Shown: positions 8,875 to 18,544 of the stretch, one piece after another
How positions within the stretch are numbered: position 1 is the stretch's first letter
Layout of the letters: each line of letters begins with the position of its first letter
Assembly (NCBI RefSeq): GCF_017745275.1
Contig: NZ_JAGHZS010000004.1
Location: forward strand, 124,001 to 188,000
Direction of reading: 5' to 3'
DNA from: Chitinophaga sp.
Lineage (GTDB): Bacteria; Bacteroidota; Bacteroidia; Chitinophagales; Chitinophagaceae
DNA length: 64,000 bases
Translations under genes and position numbers: made by a program
The notes under the pieces: model-generated
Told to the model about the DNA's origin: nothing
Databases searched by the model: none
The model's input: the letters and a program-made list of their open reading frames with translations, nothing else

Positions 8875-9840
8875 ATGAAAAAAAATATAAAAACCGTTGG
8901 CGCAATACTGCTGGCAGCCACCTTTGCCGCCAGTTGCGAAAAAGTAGAAAAAGGCTATCTCAGCGACCAGGTACGCTATGTAGATAATCCGATCCGCATT
9001 AACCGCGGACAGGTACAGCAAACCTCTCCAGTGAGTAACGACGGATCCAGCGCGCCTGTTGTATACAAATTGCTTGATATCCGGGACGTAGAAAAACACC
9101 AGCATGCAGATACCGTGTATGCTAAATTTGACCGCTACGAGTGGACCGGCTTGTTTGATCCACAGAAAGATACCACGGTAGAATTATTGAATAAAAAGCG
9201 GCAGAAAGTAAACAAGCCCTCCTGGGATTTCAACGAGCATACCGGCGCCTTTACTTTCTATGGTACTTCCGTAAAGATACCCGTGGGCACTTACGAATTT
9301 GATATACAAGCAACCAATGAACACGGCTCAAAAGTGTATAAAAACATTGCCACCTTTACCATGGTAGATAAAGCCCCTTATGACATCGGTGATGGCGGGT
9401 GCGCCTGGTTCAAAGATGGTACCACTACCAGCGGCGATTTGGGCGCTCCTATTGTTACCATCAAAAAGGTAGCAGATGAAGGCACCAACATCATCCTGAA
9501 AATTGTGGATCAGAAGGGCACACCGTTCAATCCGGCTAAGGGTGAAATCATTCGCAGAGGCGACCGCAGCGACTTCCAGACGTATGCACAATTCCATCCG
9601 CTAACGCTCACGGATACTTCCATGGTGTGTAATTTTGAAACCACACCGTTTCCTTTGCTGCAAAGTGGTTATGGCTACCTGATCTACTATCGTATACCCA
9701 GTGCGTTTGTAAAAATAGATCCGGGCTATACGCCCACTGCCGATCCGATATACAATGTAAACCCACGGTTCCAGTTTCATATTTACCAGGAAGGTACGTA
9801 TGAGGTGACGGTGCAGGTAAAACATGCAACGAGGAAATAA
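8875..9840 (+). CDS. Surface lipoprotein, possibly DUF5007-like, with SusCD
   Basis: The 321-aa protein has a lipobox (AASCEKVEKGYLSD) and beta-rich domains: an N-terminal Ig-like part (about 50-160) and a C-terminal part ending in FHIYQEGTYEVTVQVKHA. From memory it resembles DUF5007-type proteins that accompany FAS1 lipoproteins in SusCD operons, but I could not test this. It is the last gene of the operon and is followed at once by a strong terminator. A surface glycan- or protein-binding role is the natural guess. Confidence 0.65.
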   Translation: MKKNIKTVGAILLAATFAASCEKVEKGYLSDQVRYVDNPIRINRGQVQQTSPVSNDGSSAPVVYKLLDIRDVEKHQHADTVYAKFDRYEWTGLFDPQKDTTVELLNKKRQKVNKPSWDFNEHTGAFTFYGTSVKIPVGTYEFDIQATNEHGSKVYKNIATFTMVDKAPYDIGDGGCAWFKDGTTTSGDLGAPIVTIKKVADEGTNIILKIVDQKGTPFNPAKGEIIRRGDRSDFQTYAQFHPLTLTDTSMVCNFETTPFPLLQSGYGYLIYYRIPSAFVKIDPGYTPTADPIYNVNPRFQFHIYQEGTYEVTVQVKHATRK

Positions 9841-9858
9841 TTGAAATACCCGGAATAA

Positions 9859-9889
9859 GAAAGCCTTCCCATTTAGCGGGAAGGCTTTC
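9859..9889 (+). terminator. Terminator of the first SusCD operon
   Basis: A perfect 12-bp stem (GAAAGCCTTCCC with its complement) encloses a 7-nt loop, 18 bp after the stop codon at 9840. It can serve both strands, because the 2H phosphoesterase gene ends at 9934 on the other strand. Confidence 0.85.
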
Positions 9890-9933
9890 CTGTTATAATG
9901 AGCTGTTTATTTGCCATGCCTTTCAATATCGGA

Positions 9934-10434
9934 CTACCTATCAAACGGCCAGGTATCCACCAATGTCCACGGACCCTTTTCAAAGCGCCACCACTGTACC
10001 CCAATCGCCTGCACCTGCGGTGGCTGAAAGTCTGCCAGCAGCTTTTCATACACCCGCTGCGCCTTCCAGTCTGTTACTTTATTCATGATGGTAATATGCG
10101 GCTGCAACGGCTGCTGATCCCGCCAGATCAACTGTGAGCCCCACTCCTGTTGCAACGACTGATGCCACGCCTGCAACGGCGCAGCAAACAACGTACAGGC
10201 GACACCGTGAGGATACCGTTGTAATCCTGTCACCTCCAGGGTAAAAACACCTGGGGCAGGGATGGTATCAAATGCGTGCCTACCGCGGTATACATCTGCC
10301 GGCAGGCGATGAAATAATGTCAGATGCGCTTCCACCACATTTGCATATGCCGGATACCAGGTACGGCGTAGCTGGTTGAAGTAACCGGTAGCATCGGGCG
10401 ACAACTGTAAAGTAAGAATCAGGGGGGATGTCAT
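9934..10434 (-). CDS. 2H phosphoesterase / 2'-5' RNA ligase-like protein
   Basis: The two signature HxT motifs are visible, EAHLTLFH in the first half and PHITIMNK in the second, and the 166-aa length fits LigT/2H proteins, which cleave cyclic or 2'-5' phosphodiester bonds in RNA or nucleotides. I start at the ATG at 10434 (MTSPLILTLQL), since homologues begin with this strand and the upstream extension reads through a dyad-rich leader. It is probably a single-gene unit. Confidence 0.75.
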   Translation of the reverse strand: MTSPLILTLQLSPDATGYFNQLRRTWYPAYANVVEAHLTLFHRLPADVYRGRHAFDTIPAPGVFTLEVTGLQRYPHGVACTLFAAPLQAWHQSLQQEWGSQLIWRDQQPLQPHITIMNKVTDWKAQRVYEKLLADFQPPQVQAIGVQWWRFEKGPWTLVDTWPFDR

Positions 10435-10506
10435 GTACACAAAAATAAGTAAAGAGGGCATTCCTATGCTTTGGCACAAGCATAAAAATACCCTCCTGGT
10501 GTACAT
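10433..10506 (-). promoter_or_regulatory. Dyad-rich leader of the 2H phosphoesterase gene
   Basis: ATGTACAC (10433-10440) and GTGTACAT (10499-10506) form an 8-bp inverted repeat, and a second hairpin (TATGCTT with AAGCATA) lies inside. The structure covers the start codon, so it could affect translation. It is not tied to a known element. Confidence 0.35.
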
Positions 10507-10537
10507 AAAAACTGGGATAGGATAGACAAATCGGTTC

Positions 10538-11968
10538 CTACTCTGCTACGCGGGCATGATAGGTTTTATTTTCTTTCGCCATTACCTCCACGTAAGAAAT
10601 CATATTTCCGTTGTGATCTGCTTCATGACGGGCGGTAAAGGCAGTATGATCAATCATTATTTTGTGATAATCTCCTGCAAAAGCAGCTCTCCATCGCAGC
10701 ATCTTTGTGCCCTGATGTCGGAATGTAGTTTGCTTTTCCTGGTGATTGACCGCGATCAACGTGTTTAGTACCCGGAGATTGTTTAATGCAGCAGTGCTGC
10801 CTTTTTTGCCCCGGTAAAGTGTGGTGACGCTTTGCGTGGTTGCATCGGGGGTGATACCCATTAACCCCCTGGTCATACCTTCCAGCACTCCGAAAGATAC
10901 TTCGGGATACTCCCGTCTTGGAGTAGCCGGATTGGTGAGCCATAAGATATACGCAGTGGCTTGCTCCCAATAGCCTTCCTTATACAATATCGCCGGCAGG
11001 TAAGAAGTGGTTTCCACATTCCAGGTAGCAGCTGTCAGGTGTTCAATGGTTTTACGACGACGCGTTGCATCATGCAGTGCATCAAACCATAACAGGAATA
11101 CTTCCCCCTCTCCTACACCAAACTGGCCGGCACTATTATACCAGGTATAATATCGGGCGGCAGGTTCATTCCACCAGCGTTCCATTTGCAAGCGGTATTG
11201 TTCCGCCGTATGCCGCAGCTGTGCTGCCTTAGCGGTATTTCCCCGCAAATCGGTGATAGACGCATAGGATAGTAATCCCCTGTAGATGGTGGCGATGAGA
11301 TCGATGCCCATTTTCAGGTCGTCCACGTTTTCTACATAAGATGGCAGGCCTCTGCAGGTATGAAAATTATCACGGGGATTGAAAGGCACCGGCGCATTGG
11401 GATGTATAGCCCTTGTCAGCAACGAATCCGGCTGCAGGGTCCATTGACGGATATATTCATCAACGGTTCTGTCGAAGAAATTGGTCAACACCGGGTCTTT
11501 GATGTATGCAGCATTGCCGGTCCAGTTGTATAGGCGCCAACAGGCCGTTAGTATGTCAAAGTTCGCATTCAGGTTATACCAGAAAGCGGTGTCATTCCGA
11601 TAATCTTCCGGAGCGGGCTTTGCATACTTGTTGATTTCCCAGTAAGAACACCAATCCTTGCTTTTTGAAATATGCCTGGCAAAAGCGCCGATCATGTTCC
11701 TGTTTTCGGGATTCAATCCGTATATCTCCGCACCAATGGTTTGGTGTGAAACATCGCGCATGCAAAATGCAGCGCGGGAAGGTAAAGCAGCTTCATACCA
11801 GGGGCCTACCGGATCGGCAGGCTTTCCCCGGTAATGCTGTACCATGTTTCCGGCCCATTCCCAGGCGCGTTGTATAGCAGTATCTGAAGAGGTAAAAGTA
11901 GCCGGTGTTTGTGCAGATGCTGTACAAACACCAGCTGTCATCAACAGCGTCAGCAAACCTGTTTTCAT
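10538..11968 (-). CDS. Secreted six-hairpin (alpha/alpha-barrel) glycosidase-like enzyme
   Basis: A signal peptide (cleaved near TASAQ) is followed by about 450 residues of repeated Trp/Tyr-rich helical pairs, as in six-hairpin glycosidases. Informative stretches are GPWYEAALPSRAAFCMRDVS near the start, with an Arg-Asp pair as in GH78-type folds, and FGVGEGEVFLLWFDALHD later. The CAZy family cannot be fixed by eye. The start codon lies 3 bp from the SusD stop codon, so it is the last gene of the sigma-FecR-SusC-SusD operon. It probably removes sugars from the ligand in the periplasm. Confidence 0.65.
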   Translation of the reverse strand: MKTGLLTLLMTAGVCTASAQTPATFTSSDTAIQRAWEWAGNMVQHYRGKPADPVGPWYEAALPSRAAFCMRDVSHQTIGAEIYGLNPENRNMIGAFARHISKSKDWCSYWEINKYAKPAPEDYRNDTAFWYNLNANFDILTACWRLYNWTGNAAYIKDPVLTNFFDRTVDEYIRQWTLQPDSLLTRAIHPNAPVPFNPRDNFHTCRGLPSYVENVDDLKMGIDLIATIYRGLLSYASITDLRGNTAKAAQLRHTAEQYRLQMERWWNEPAARYYTWYNSAGQFGVGEGEVFLLWFDALHDATRRRKTIEHLTAATWNVETTSYLPAILYKEGYWEQATAYILWLTNPATPRREYPEVSFGVLEGMTRGLMGITPDATTQSVTTLYRGKKGSTAALNNLRVLNTLIAVNHQEKQTTFRHQGTKMLRWRAAFAGDYHKIMIDHTAFTARHEADHNGNMISYVEVMAKENKTYHARVAE

Positions 11969-11970
11969 GA

Positions 11971-13653
11971 TTAATTATATCCTGGATTTTGTGGCATATT
12001 GGTTCTCCTGATTTCCTCTCTTGGAATCGGTAACAGGTAATGTTGTGGTTTGAATACCCTGTCCTGCACTTTCATGTAGGTATAGGTTTTGGAGCCATCA
12101 GCATTCTTCACAATCTTTACGCCGCCTAAAGGTTTATTTTCTGTTATGTCTGCAATTTTCCAGCGACGAACATCGTAGTAGCGATGACCCTCCAGGCACA
12201 ATTCCACCTGGCGTTCGTTCTGTATTTTTGCCAGCAGGGCTGCACCGGTTAAACTGCCGGGGAGAGTACCTGCAATACCCGTGCGTTGCCTTAACAGATC
12301 CAGGTAATGCCGCGCTACATCGCTATTGCCGAGGTGATACTGCGCTTCTGCATAGTTTAAGTAGATTTCGCCCAAACGGGAGATCACCCAGAATTTATTC
12401 GTTTGTGTTTCCACGTTAAAGTTGAAAGTAGTATCCTGGTATTTCCGGAAGCTATACCGTGTCAGGCTGGCATTCCAGGTATCCCAGCCTTGTTGGGAGT
12501 CCAGCCCACCTTCATACATTTCAGCCACATTGCTATGACCAGCTGTGTAGCGGTCTTTGAAGAAATCAGGTCTGCCGTAAGGTCTGCCATCAAAAATAAT
12601 ATCGCTGTAAAACCGTGGATCCCTGTTTTCATAAGGTTTCTGTGGATTGTAGCCGGAAGTTGGATCGGTGATATCTTTCCCGTCGGCGGTACCGAAAGCG
12701 TCTACCAGGTTCTGGCTGGGCGCAAAAGATGACCAGCCATGGAAACCACAGGGGGCCAGGAACATTTCCGCGCCCTGGAAAGAACTCCATTGATACTTTT
12801 TGTTTCCCATACGGGCCATCAGTATTTCGGAGTTCCACACGGTAAAAAGATTCTCATAACCACCGGTAAACAGTTGGTACTGGGGCAGGTCGATGATAGC
12901 TTTAGCCGCATCAGAAGCCTGTTTCCATTTATCTGCGTTATCGGTGGTATTCCATTGTGGACTGGCAGCATATAACAATACTCTCGACTTCAGTGCCATG
13001 GCAGCGGCTTTGGTGGCACGCCCCAGGTTGGCGGAACCCGAGCCATAGTTCACCGGTAATACAGCGGCAGCAGCATCACATTCCGCTACAATAAAAGCGA
13101 CACAATCTTCAAAGGTACTACGCGGTGTTTCAAACTTGCTGTTGAGATCAAACGGTTGTTTTACCAACGGCACGCCGCCATAATCGCTGACCAGTTTGAA
13201 ATAACCATAGGCCCGCAGGTAAGTAATTTCTGCTTTCAGGCGGTTACGCGTAGCATCATCTCCAGGTACTGCATCTATTTTAGACAGGAAGAGATTACAA
13301 TCCTGTATTCTTTTGTAGGTTTCATCCCAGATATCAAAGTTGTTGAGATTATCAGGGGTGAGTGAACCGGAGTTCATGATAGACGCATTATAGTCGTCAA
13401 ACCGGTTAAATGCTTCATCACAGGCAGAGGAGAGCGCCCAGGTACGGTTACTCAGTTTATCCCAATAGTGACCGGGATTAGGTAATATGCTATATTGGAA
13501 ATCAGCAAAAGCTTCTGCCAGTTTCATGTCTTTCCAAACCAACTGATCTGAAAATGAATCCAGTGGTACTTTATCCAGCACGTTCTTCTGACAACCCAGG
13601 AATAACATCGTAGCCATTAATGCAGTACCTATTTTCAAGTATATTCTTTTCAC
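11971..13653 (-). CDS. SusD/RagB-family lipoprotein of the sigma-controlled locus
   Basis: The 560-aa lipoprotein (lipobox LFLGCQKN) has the SusD helices KAEITYLRAYGYFKLVSDYG and the C-terminal ERQVELCLEGHRYYDVRRWK. Its N-terminal VLDKVPLDSFSD resembles FLDRKPLDSYSN of the SusD at 38058, which suggests that these two sigma-controlled loci are related. It pairs with the SusC 39 bp upstream. Confidence 0.93.
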   Translation of the reverse strand: MKRIYLKIGTALMATMLFLGCQKNVLDKVPLDSFSDQLVWKDMKLAEAFADFQYSILPNPGHYWDKLSNRTWALSSACDEAFNRFDDYNASIMNSGSLTPDNLNNFDIWDETYKRIQDCNLFLSKIDAVPGDDATRNRLKAEITYLRAYGYFKLVSDYGGVPLVKQPFDLNSKFETPRSTFEDCVAFIVAECDAAAAVLPVNYGSGSANLGRATKAAAMALKSRVLLYAASPQWNTTDNADKWKQASDAAKAIIDLPQYQLFTGGYENLFTVWNSEILMARMGNKKYQWSSFQGAEMFLAPCGFHGWSSFAPSQNLVDAFGTADGKDITDPTSGYNPQKPYENRDPRFYSDIIFDGRPYGRPDFFKDRYTAGHSNVAEMYEGGLDSQQGWDTWNASLTRYSFRKYQDTTFNFNVETQTNKFWVISRLGEIYLNYAEAQYHLGNSDVARHYLDLLRQRTGIAGTLPGSLTGAALLAKIQNERQVELCLEGHRYYDVRRWKIADITENKPLGGVKIVKNADGSKTYTYMKVQDRVFKPQHYLLPIPREEIRRTNMPQNPGYN

Positions 13654-13692
13654 AACGATAAATTTAAATGTCCATAAATCTGATAAAATGGA

Positions 13693-16600
13693 TTACAACC
13701 CTATGTTGATACCTGCCCGATAAATCCTTGTTTGCGGATAGTTGATACCGGTGATATTGTCAGTTTCAGGGTCACGGTTAAACTTCTTCATTTTGTCGAT
13801 GGAGAAGAGGTTGAACCCACTCACAAACACGCGGATATTTTGTATACCGATACGGCCATATAAATTTTTTGGAACGATATAAGACAATTGCGCGGATTTC
13901 AGACGGATAAAAGAAGCATCTACCAGCCAGAAGTCAGCATAAACGGAGTTGCGTGGATCCTTTGAGTTAAATGCTCTTGGATAAGCCGCATTTGTATTAT
14001 CGGATGTCCAGCGGCCATCATATAACCATTGTGGAGGCGCTACAACAGAACCTTGCATTTGCGGCAAAACCATTTGTCTCGCTTCTGTTTGACCAGCCCA
14101 CACCAGGTCCAGTGCAAGTCCTTTGTATTCAGCCCCCATGGTGATACCAAAAACAACTTTTGGTGTAGCTGATTCCGGAACTCTTACCTGGTCATCAGCG
14201 GTAATAGCGTTATCGCCGTTTTTATCTATCAACCAGAGATCTCCCGGTTTTGCACCTGCCATATGTGGGGAACTCTTTATTTCATCGTCTGAACGATAAA
14301 TACCTTTTGTTTGATACACTTTCCAGGAATTAATCGGCAGCCCGGTGGCACGTTGATAATCCGGGATGTTAGCTGCTTCATCACTGAACAGTACTTTATT
14401 TTTAGCATACGTAAAATTAGCGCCTACATTGAATTTCACGTTCTGAACATTACCATTGTAATTCACGATAAAGTCGAAACCCCTGTTGAGTGTCCGGCCA
14501 ATATTTTCAGCCGGTAATGTCAACCCCGTATACAGTGGAATGGAAGCGCTACGGGGGGCGAGGATATCTTTACGCAGGTTGTGAAAATAATCTGCAGTTA
14601 CACTCAGCCTGTTATTGAAGAACGTGGCATCTACGCCAAAGTTTTTGGTATCCTGCTTTTCCCAGGTGATGTTGACATTAGGAATAGAAGCCAGGAATAA
14701 GGCGGTAGACTCTGCATAATCGCCACCAAAGTAGGTATAATATTCCTGGGCCGGGCTCCAGTAAGATCCTGGCATATTACTTACCAGGGAGTATCTTGCC
14801 ATGTACATGTATTTGTCTACTGCATCACTACCCATGATACCCCAGGAAGCGCGCAACTTCAGGTTGTCTACAAAAGAAACATGGTCTTTAAAGAATGATT
14901 CTTCGGAAATCCGCCAACCTAATGATAAAGAAGGGAACATCCCCCAGCGTCTGTTGCTGGGAAAGTTAAATGAACCATTATAACGGCCCACCACTTCCGC
15001 GAGGTATTTATCTGCATAGCTATAAGCGATCCTTCCCAGGTAGCTTTCGCGGCCATCCTGGCTGGCGCTTCCATTGGCAATCTGATCAGCCGCACTGCCG
15101 GCAAACAACTGATCCAGCTTATCACTCACCAGGTTTTTCCGGTATGCAGAGGTCATTCTGTAAGTAGAAGTAGTTTGTTCATACCCTGCAAAAGCATTGA
15201 TACTGTGTTTTCCCAAAGTCCTGTCGAATGCTATTTTATAGAAGTACGTATTCTCATTGTAGGATCTTTCGTCCTGGTACAAGCTGATAATGGCCGTACT
15301 GCTTTTCATGTTGTTATAGGTATTGGTAGACAGGCTATAGGTATACGCATCCCAGGGTTTTGTAAAATTCTTTTCGCTGCGCTGACGATAGTCGAATGCC
15401 GCGTAACCACTTACAGACAAGCCTTTCAGAATAAATGGCAATTGCCAGTCGAACCCGATTTTAGGTTGTACATAGAGGTCTGTTACTTTATCATAACCTG
15501 TTACGGAAGATGTCATCAGGTAAGGGTTTGCTCCGCTTGCAATACCGGCGGAAGGCAGGCCGTTGGTCCAGTGCACAGGAATAAAGGGATACATGCTCAC
15601 TGTTTGATGCAGGATGTTACTCACGGACTGTCCCGGATAAGTACGGTCTTCTTTCCTGGCGGCGATATCGAAGGTCAGTTTCAGATTTTTAGTTACTGAT
15701 GCATCAATATTGGAACGGATGTTATAATTCCTGAAACGTTCATCACTGTTACGCCAGTTGCTTTGCTGATCCAGGTATTGGCCGGAGACAAAGAATTTCA
15801 CGGCTTCGCCACCACCTCTGACAGACAGACTATGGCTGGTTTGCGGTGCATTTTTGCGGAACACTGCTTTCTGCCAGTCGGTGCTGGTATAGTTAGGATC
15901 ATTACCGGCTTTGTATTTGTCAATGTCTTCCTGTGTATAAGGCAGTGAAGTACCCCGGTTTGCAGCCAGCTCATTATAATAGGTCATATACTGCCAGGAG
16001 TTCACACGGTGTTCCATCCTGGTCAGTTGTTGGATATCGTAGGTACCTTCGTAAGATATAGTTGGCTTACCGGCCTTTCCTCTTTTGGTAGTGATCAGGA
16101 TGGCGCCATTTGCGGAGCGCACACCATAAATTGCTGCAGAGGCGTCTTTCAGCACGGTTACGCTTTCTATATCATTAGGGTTGATACGATCGATATTACG
16201 ATCCGGGATACCATCCACTATAATCAATGGTGCAGTACCTCCGCTGAATGAGTTGGTACCTCTTACAGATAAGGAAGAAGCATCATCGCCCGGGCGGCCG
16301 GAGCGGTTGTTGGCAATTACGCCGGGAACATGGCCTGCGAAGGCGTTGGATACGTTACCGGAAGGCACCTTCGTGATTTCCTCTCCTTTGATAGTGGCAA
16401 CAGAACCAGTCAGCGTGGCTTTCTTTTGTGTGCCATAGCCGACTACTACCACTTCCGTTTGCTGCGTCGTAGCAGCTTTCAATACAACGGTCACGCGTGT
16501 ACTCTTTCCAATTACTACTTCCTGTTTCTCCATACCAATGAAAGAGAACACCAGTACACCGGATGTATTGTCCGGTACACTGATCTGGAATTCCCCGTTT

Positions 16601-17133
16601 TCTTTGGTCACCACGCCGGCAGAGGTACCTTTCAACTGTACCGTAACGCCTACCAGCGGTGCACCGTCTTCGCCGGTCACGCGGCCATGGATAACAGTGG
16701 CAGCAGCGGCCAGCATTGCATCATTGGTTGAAGATGGTGTAAGCGAAGGTTTACGGACAATAATCGTTTTGTCGATAATGTCATAAGTCACCGGCTGGTT
16801 TTTGAATGCCAGCTTCAGTACTTCTTCCACGTTGGCATGGTTTACTTCGATGTTTACCCTGGCGGTGTGTTCCAGCAGGGTGTTGTTATACACGAAGTTA
16901 TAACCATTTTGCCGGGTAATTTCTTTGAATACCGTGCTGAGAGAGGCATTCCTCAGCGAGAGGGTAATCGTTTGGGCATTCGTGGCGGCAGCCGCCTGCA
17001 TCAGGAATGCCAGTAACAGAAACGATGTCAGCTTCATTGTCAATCTGATTTTGGCCCATAATCCCGTTGGTGTCCGGTGCTGTGTGACATAACAGCCTTT
17101 CAAAAAAGTGGAATTACAAAGAACATTTTGCAT
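13693..17133 (-). CDS. SusC-family transporter with N-terminal STN signalling domain
   Basis: In order, this 1146-aa protein has a long N-terminus with signal peptide (LLAFLMQAAAATNAQ), an STN domain (about residues 54-125, ending in DKTIIVRKP), a carboxypeptidase-like domain, a TonB plug (VVVVGYGTQKKATLTG) and the barrel. The STN domain normally contacts FecR in the periplasm to release the sigma factor when ligand enters. An internal ATG at 17037 is possible, but the ATG at 17133 lies in a nucleotide context shared with the SusC at 34632, so I keep it. It is downstream of the FecR gene, after a 144-bp gap with a predicted antisense RNA. Confidence 0.93.
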   Translation of the reverse strand: MQNVLCNSTFLKGCYVTQHRTPTGLWAKIRLTMKLTSFLLLAFLMQAAAATNAQTITLSLRNASLSTVFKEITRQNGYNFVYNNTLLEHTARVNIEVNHANVEEVLKLAFKNQPVTYDIIDKTIIVRKPSLTPSSTNDAMLAAAATVIHGRVTGEDGAPLVGVTVQLKGTSAGVVTKENGEFQISVPDNTSGVLVFSFIGMEKQEVVIGKSTRVTVVLKAATTQQTEVVVVGYGTQKKATLTGSVATIKGEEITKVPSGNVSNAFAGHVPGVIANNRSGRPGDDASSLSVRGTNSFSGGTAPLIIVDGIPDRNIDRINPNDIESVTVLKDASAAIYGVRSANGAILITTKRGKAGKPTISYEGTYDIQQLTRMEHRVNSWQYMTYYNELAANRGTSLPYTQEDIDKYKAGNDPNYTSTDWQKAVFRKNAPQTSHSLSVRGGGEAVKFFVSGQYLDQQSNWRNSDERFRNYNIRSNIDASVTKNLKLTFDIAARKEDRTYPGQSVSNILHQTVSMYPFIPVHWTNGLPSAGIASGANPYLMTSSVTGYDKVTDLYVQPKIGFDWQLPFILKGLSVSGYAAFDYRQRSEKNFTKPWDAYTYSLSTNTYNNMKSSTAIISLYQDERSYNENTYFYKIAFDRTLGKHSINAFAGYEQTTSTYRMTSAYRKNLVSDKLDQLFAGSAADQIANGSASQDGRESYLGRIAYSYADKYLAEVVGRYNGSFNFPSNRRWGMFPSLSLGWRISEESFFKDHVSFVDNLKLRASWGIMGSDAVDKYMYMARYSLVSNMPGSYWSPAQEYYTYFGGDYAESTALFLASIPNVNITWEKQDTKNFGVDATFFNNRLSVTADYFHNLRKDILAPRSASIPLYTGLTLPAENIGRTLNRGFDFIVNYNGNVQNVKFNVGANFTYAKNKVLFSDEAANIPDYQRATGLPINSWKVYQTKGIYRSDDEIKSSPHMAGAKPGDLWLIDKNGDNAITADDQVRVPESATPKVVFGITMGAEYKGLALDLVWAGQTEARQMVLPQMQGSVVAPPQWLYDGRWTSDNTNAAYPRAFNSKDPRNSVYADFWLVDASFIRLKSAQLSYIVPKNLYGRIGIQNIRVFVSGFNLFSIDKMKKFNRDPETDNITGINYPQTRIYRAGINIGL

Positions 17134-17140
17134 ACTTTTG
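17133..17140 (+). promoter_or_regulatory. Antisense -7 promoter element at the SusC start
   Basis: TACTTTTG fits the Bacteroidota TAnnTTTG consensus exactly and overlaps the SusC start codon on the other strand. The same octamer overlaps the SusC start at 34632. A convincing -33 element is not seen. Confidence 0.45.
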
Positions 17141-17143
17141 TCA

Positions 17144-17241
17144 GTGTTTGGATGTAAACAATTAGCAGTCCCGAGATGATTGTATAACTGTATTGATCCA
17201 ACAATCCGCCGGGAAGTGCCGCAAACACTGCCCGGTTTTTT
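17144..17241 (+). ncRNA. Predicted cis-antisense RNA in the FecR-SusC gap (locus A)
   Basis: From the -7 element at 17133-17140 a transcript would start near 17144 and run against the SusC leader to a hairpin at 17209-17235 (10-bp stem with one mismatch, CCGGGAAGTG with CACTGCCCGG) followed by six T. The size is about 98 nt. DonS-type antisense RNAs in Bacteroides lie in this position in sigma/anti-sigma-controlled loci and repress the susC mRNA. The start point is an estimate; the terminator is clear. Confidence 0.5.
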
Positions 17242-17277
17242 GTTACATCAATTTCTTCGTGGAACCAGATCCTGGTT

Positions 17278-18459
17278 TTATTTTTTTACGATGATTTTTC
17301 TTTCATTGATCACAAAATGAACGCCCCCGCTTAGTTCCATGAATTGCAACAATTTTGCTAATGGAACATTCCGGGACATCTCCATACTATAGGTATCCGT
17401 AATTTTATCTTCAAAGGTGACATCTACGTCGTACCAGCGGCTGATCTGGCGCATGATAGACTGCAACTCCATATTATTATAAGAAAACCTGCCTTCTTTC
17501 CAGGCCATCAGTGTTTCTATATCGGCATGAGGTACTATGGTAATCTCTTCTTTTACCTGGGCCTGCTGACCAGGGCTGATCACTGCATTCTTTCCCAGAT
17601 GTGATACCATTACTTTCCCTTCCAGTAATGTGGTATTGATGGATGCTTCGTCCGTATAGGCGTTCACGTTAAAGTGGGTGCCCAGTACTTTTACTTCCAG
17701 TCCCCGTACCTTTACTTTGAATGGTTGGTTGTCCTGTTGTGCTACCTCAAAATAAGCTTCACCTGTTACCTCCACTACCCGCTCCGTGCCGGTAAACGCA
17801 GTCGGGAAATGCAGCGAGGAAGCGGCATTCAACCATACTTTGGTACCATCCGGCAATACCACCTGGTATTGGCCACCACGTGGTGTGGACACCGTGTTAT
17901 AAGTTACTTCTCCTGATTGCCCATTTAATTGGTAAGCCAACTGCCCGTTCTGCAGCTTCGTTACCGACGTGGCTCCCTGTTGACTCAGCGTACCGCTGGC
18001 GGCGCTGTCCAGTTCAATACGACGGCCATCGCCCAGCGTTAGCATGGCTTTGTTACCACCAGGTAATACCATCATTTTTGCAACTGGTGCAGCAGGGGTA
18101 TGTTTGGCACCACCACGTTGCATCAGCAGGTAACCCGCAGATCCTGCCACAACAAGCACCAGGGCAGCTACCGCCACCTTCCAGTTGCCGCGCTTTTTTA
18201 CGGGCAACAGCTCTTCTGCCTCCGTGGAAATGGCTTCCTGACCGGCTTTCCGGAGGATCTGCTGAAAGATATCATCTTGCTGATCCTTACCAGTACTACC
18301 GGTAAATTTCCCGCTCCTCAATGCCTCTTCTATTACCGATAGCAGCGCTTCATCGGAATCCTGCTTACGCAACTGATCTATTAATCCCTGCAGCTCTGCT
18401 GCGGAAAGGCGATTATCCAGATATTGCTGTAGCAGTTCTTTTAAATGTTGACTATCCAT
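17278..18459 (-). CDS. FecR-family anti-sigma factor
   Basis: The 393-aa protein has a cytoplasmic N-terminal sigma-binding part (residues 1-95), one transmembrane helix (WKVAVAALVLVVAGSAGYLL), a FecR domain (STPRGGQYQVVLPDGTKVWL, FEVAQ, LGTHFNVNAY) and a C-terminal DUF4974/STN-like domain. It keeps the sigma factor encoded upstream silent until the STN domain of the partner SusC signals. The order sigma, FecR, SusC with short gaps is the classic arrangement. Confidence 0.93.
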   Translation of the reverse strand: MDSQHLKELLQQYLDNRLSAAELQGLIDQLRKQDSDEALLSVIEEALRSGKFTGSTGKDQQDDIFQQILRKAGQEAISTEAEELLPVKKRGNWKVAVAALVLVVAGSAGYLLMQRGGAKHTPAAPVAKMMVLPGGNKAMLTLGDGRRIELDSAASGTLSQQGATSVTKLQNGQLAYQLNGQSGEVTYNTVSTPRGGQYQVVLPDGTKVWLNAASSLHFPTAFTGTERVVEVTGEAYFEVAQQDNQPFKVKVRGLEVKVLGTHFNVNAYTDEASINTTLLEGKVMVSHLGKNAVISPGQQAQVKEEITIVPHADIETLMAWKEGRFSYNNMELQSIMRQISRWYDVDVTFEDKITDTYSMEMSRNVPLAKLLQFMELSGGVHFVINERKIIVKK

Positions 18460-18544
18460 TTGAAAACAAAAAGGTGAACGTTACTATAAAGACACCGGAA
18501 AAAAGGAGAGGTATGAGTGGAAATGAAAAAAAAGTTATTTTTTT

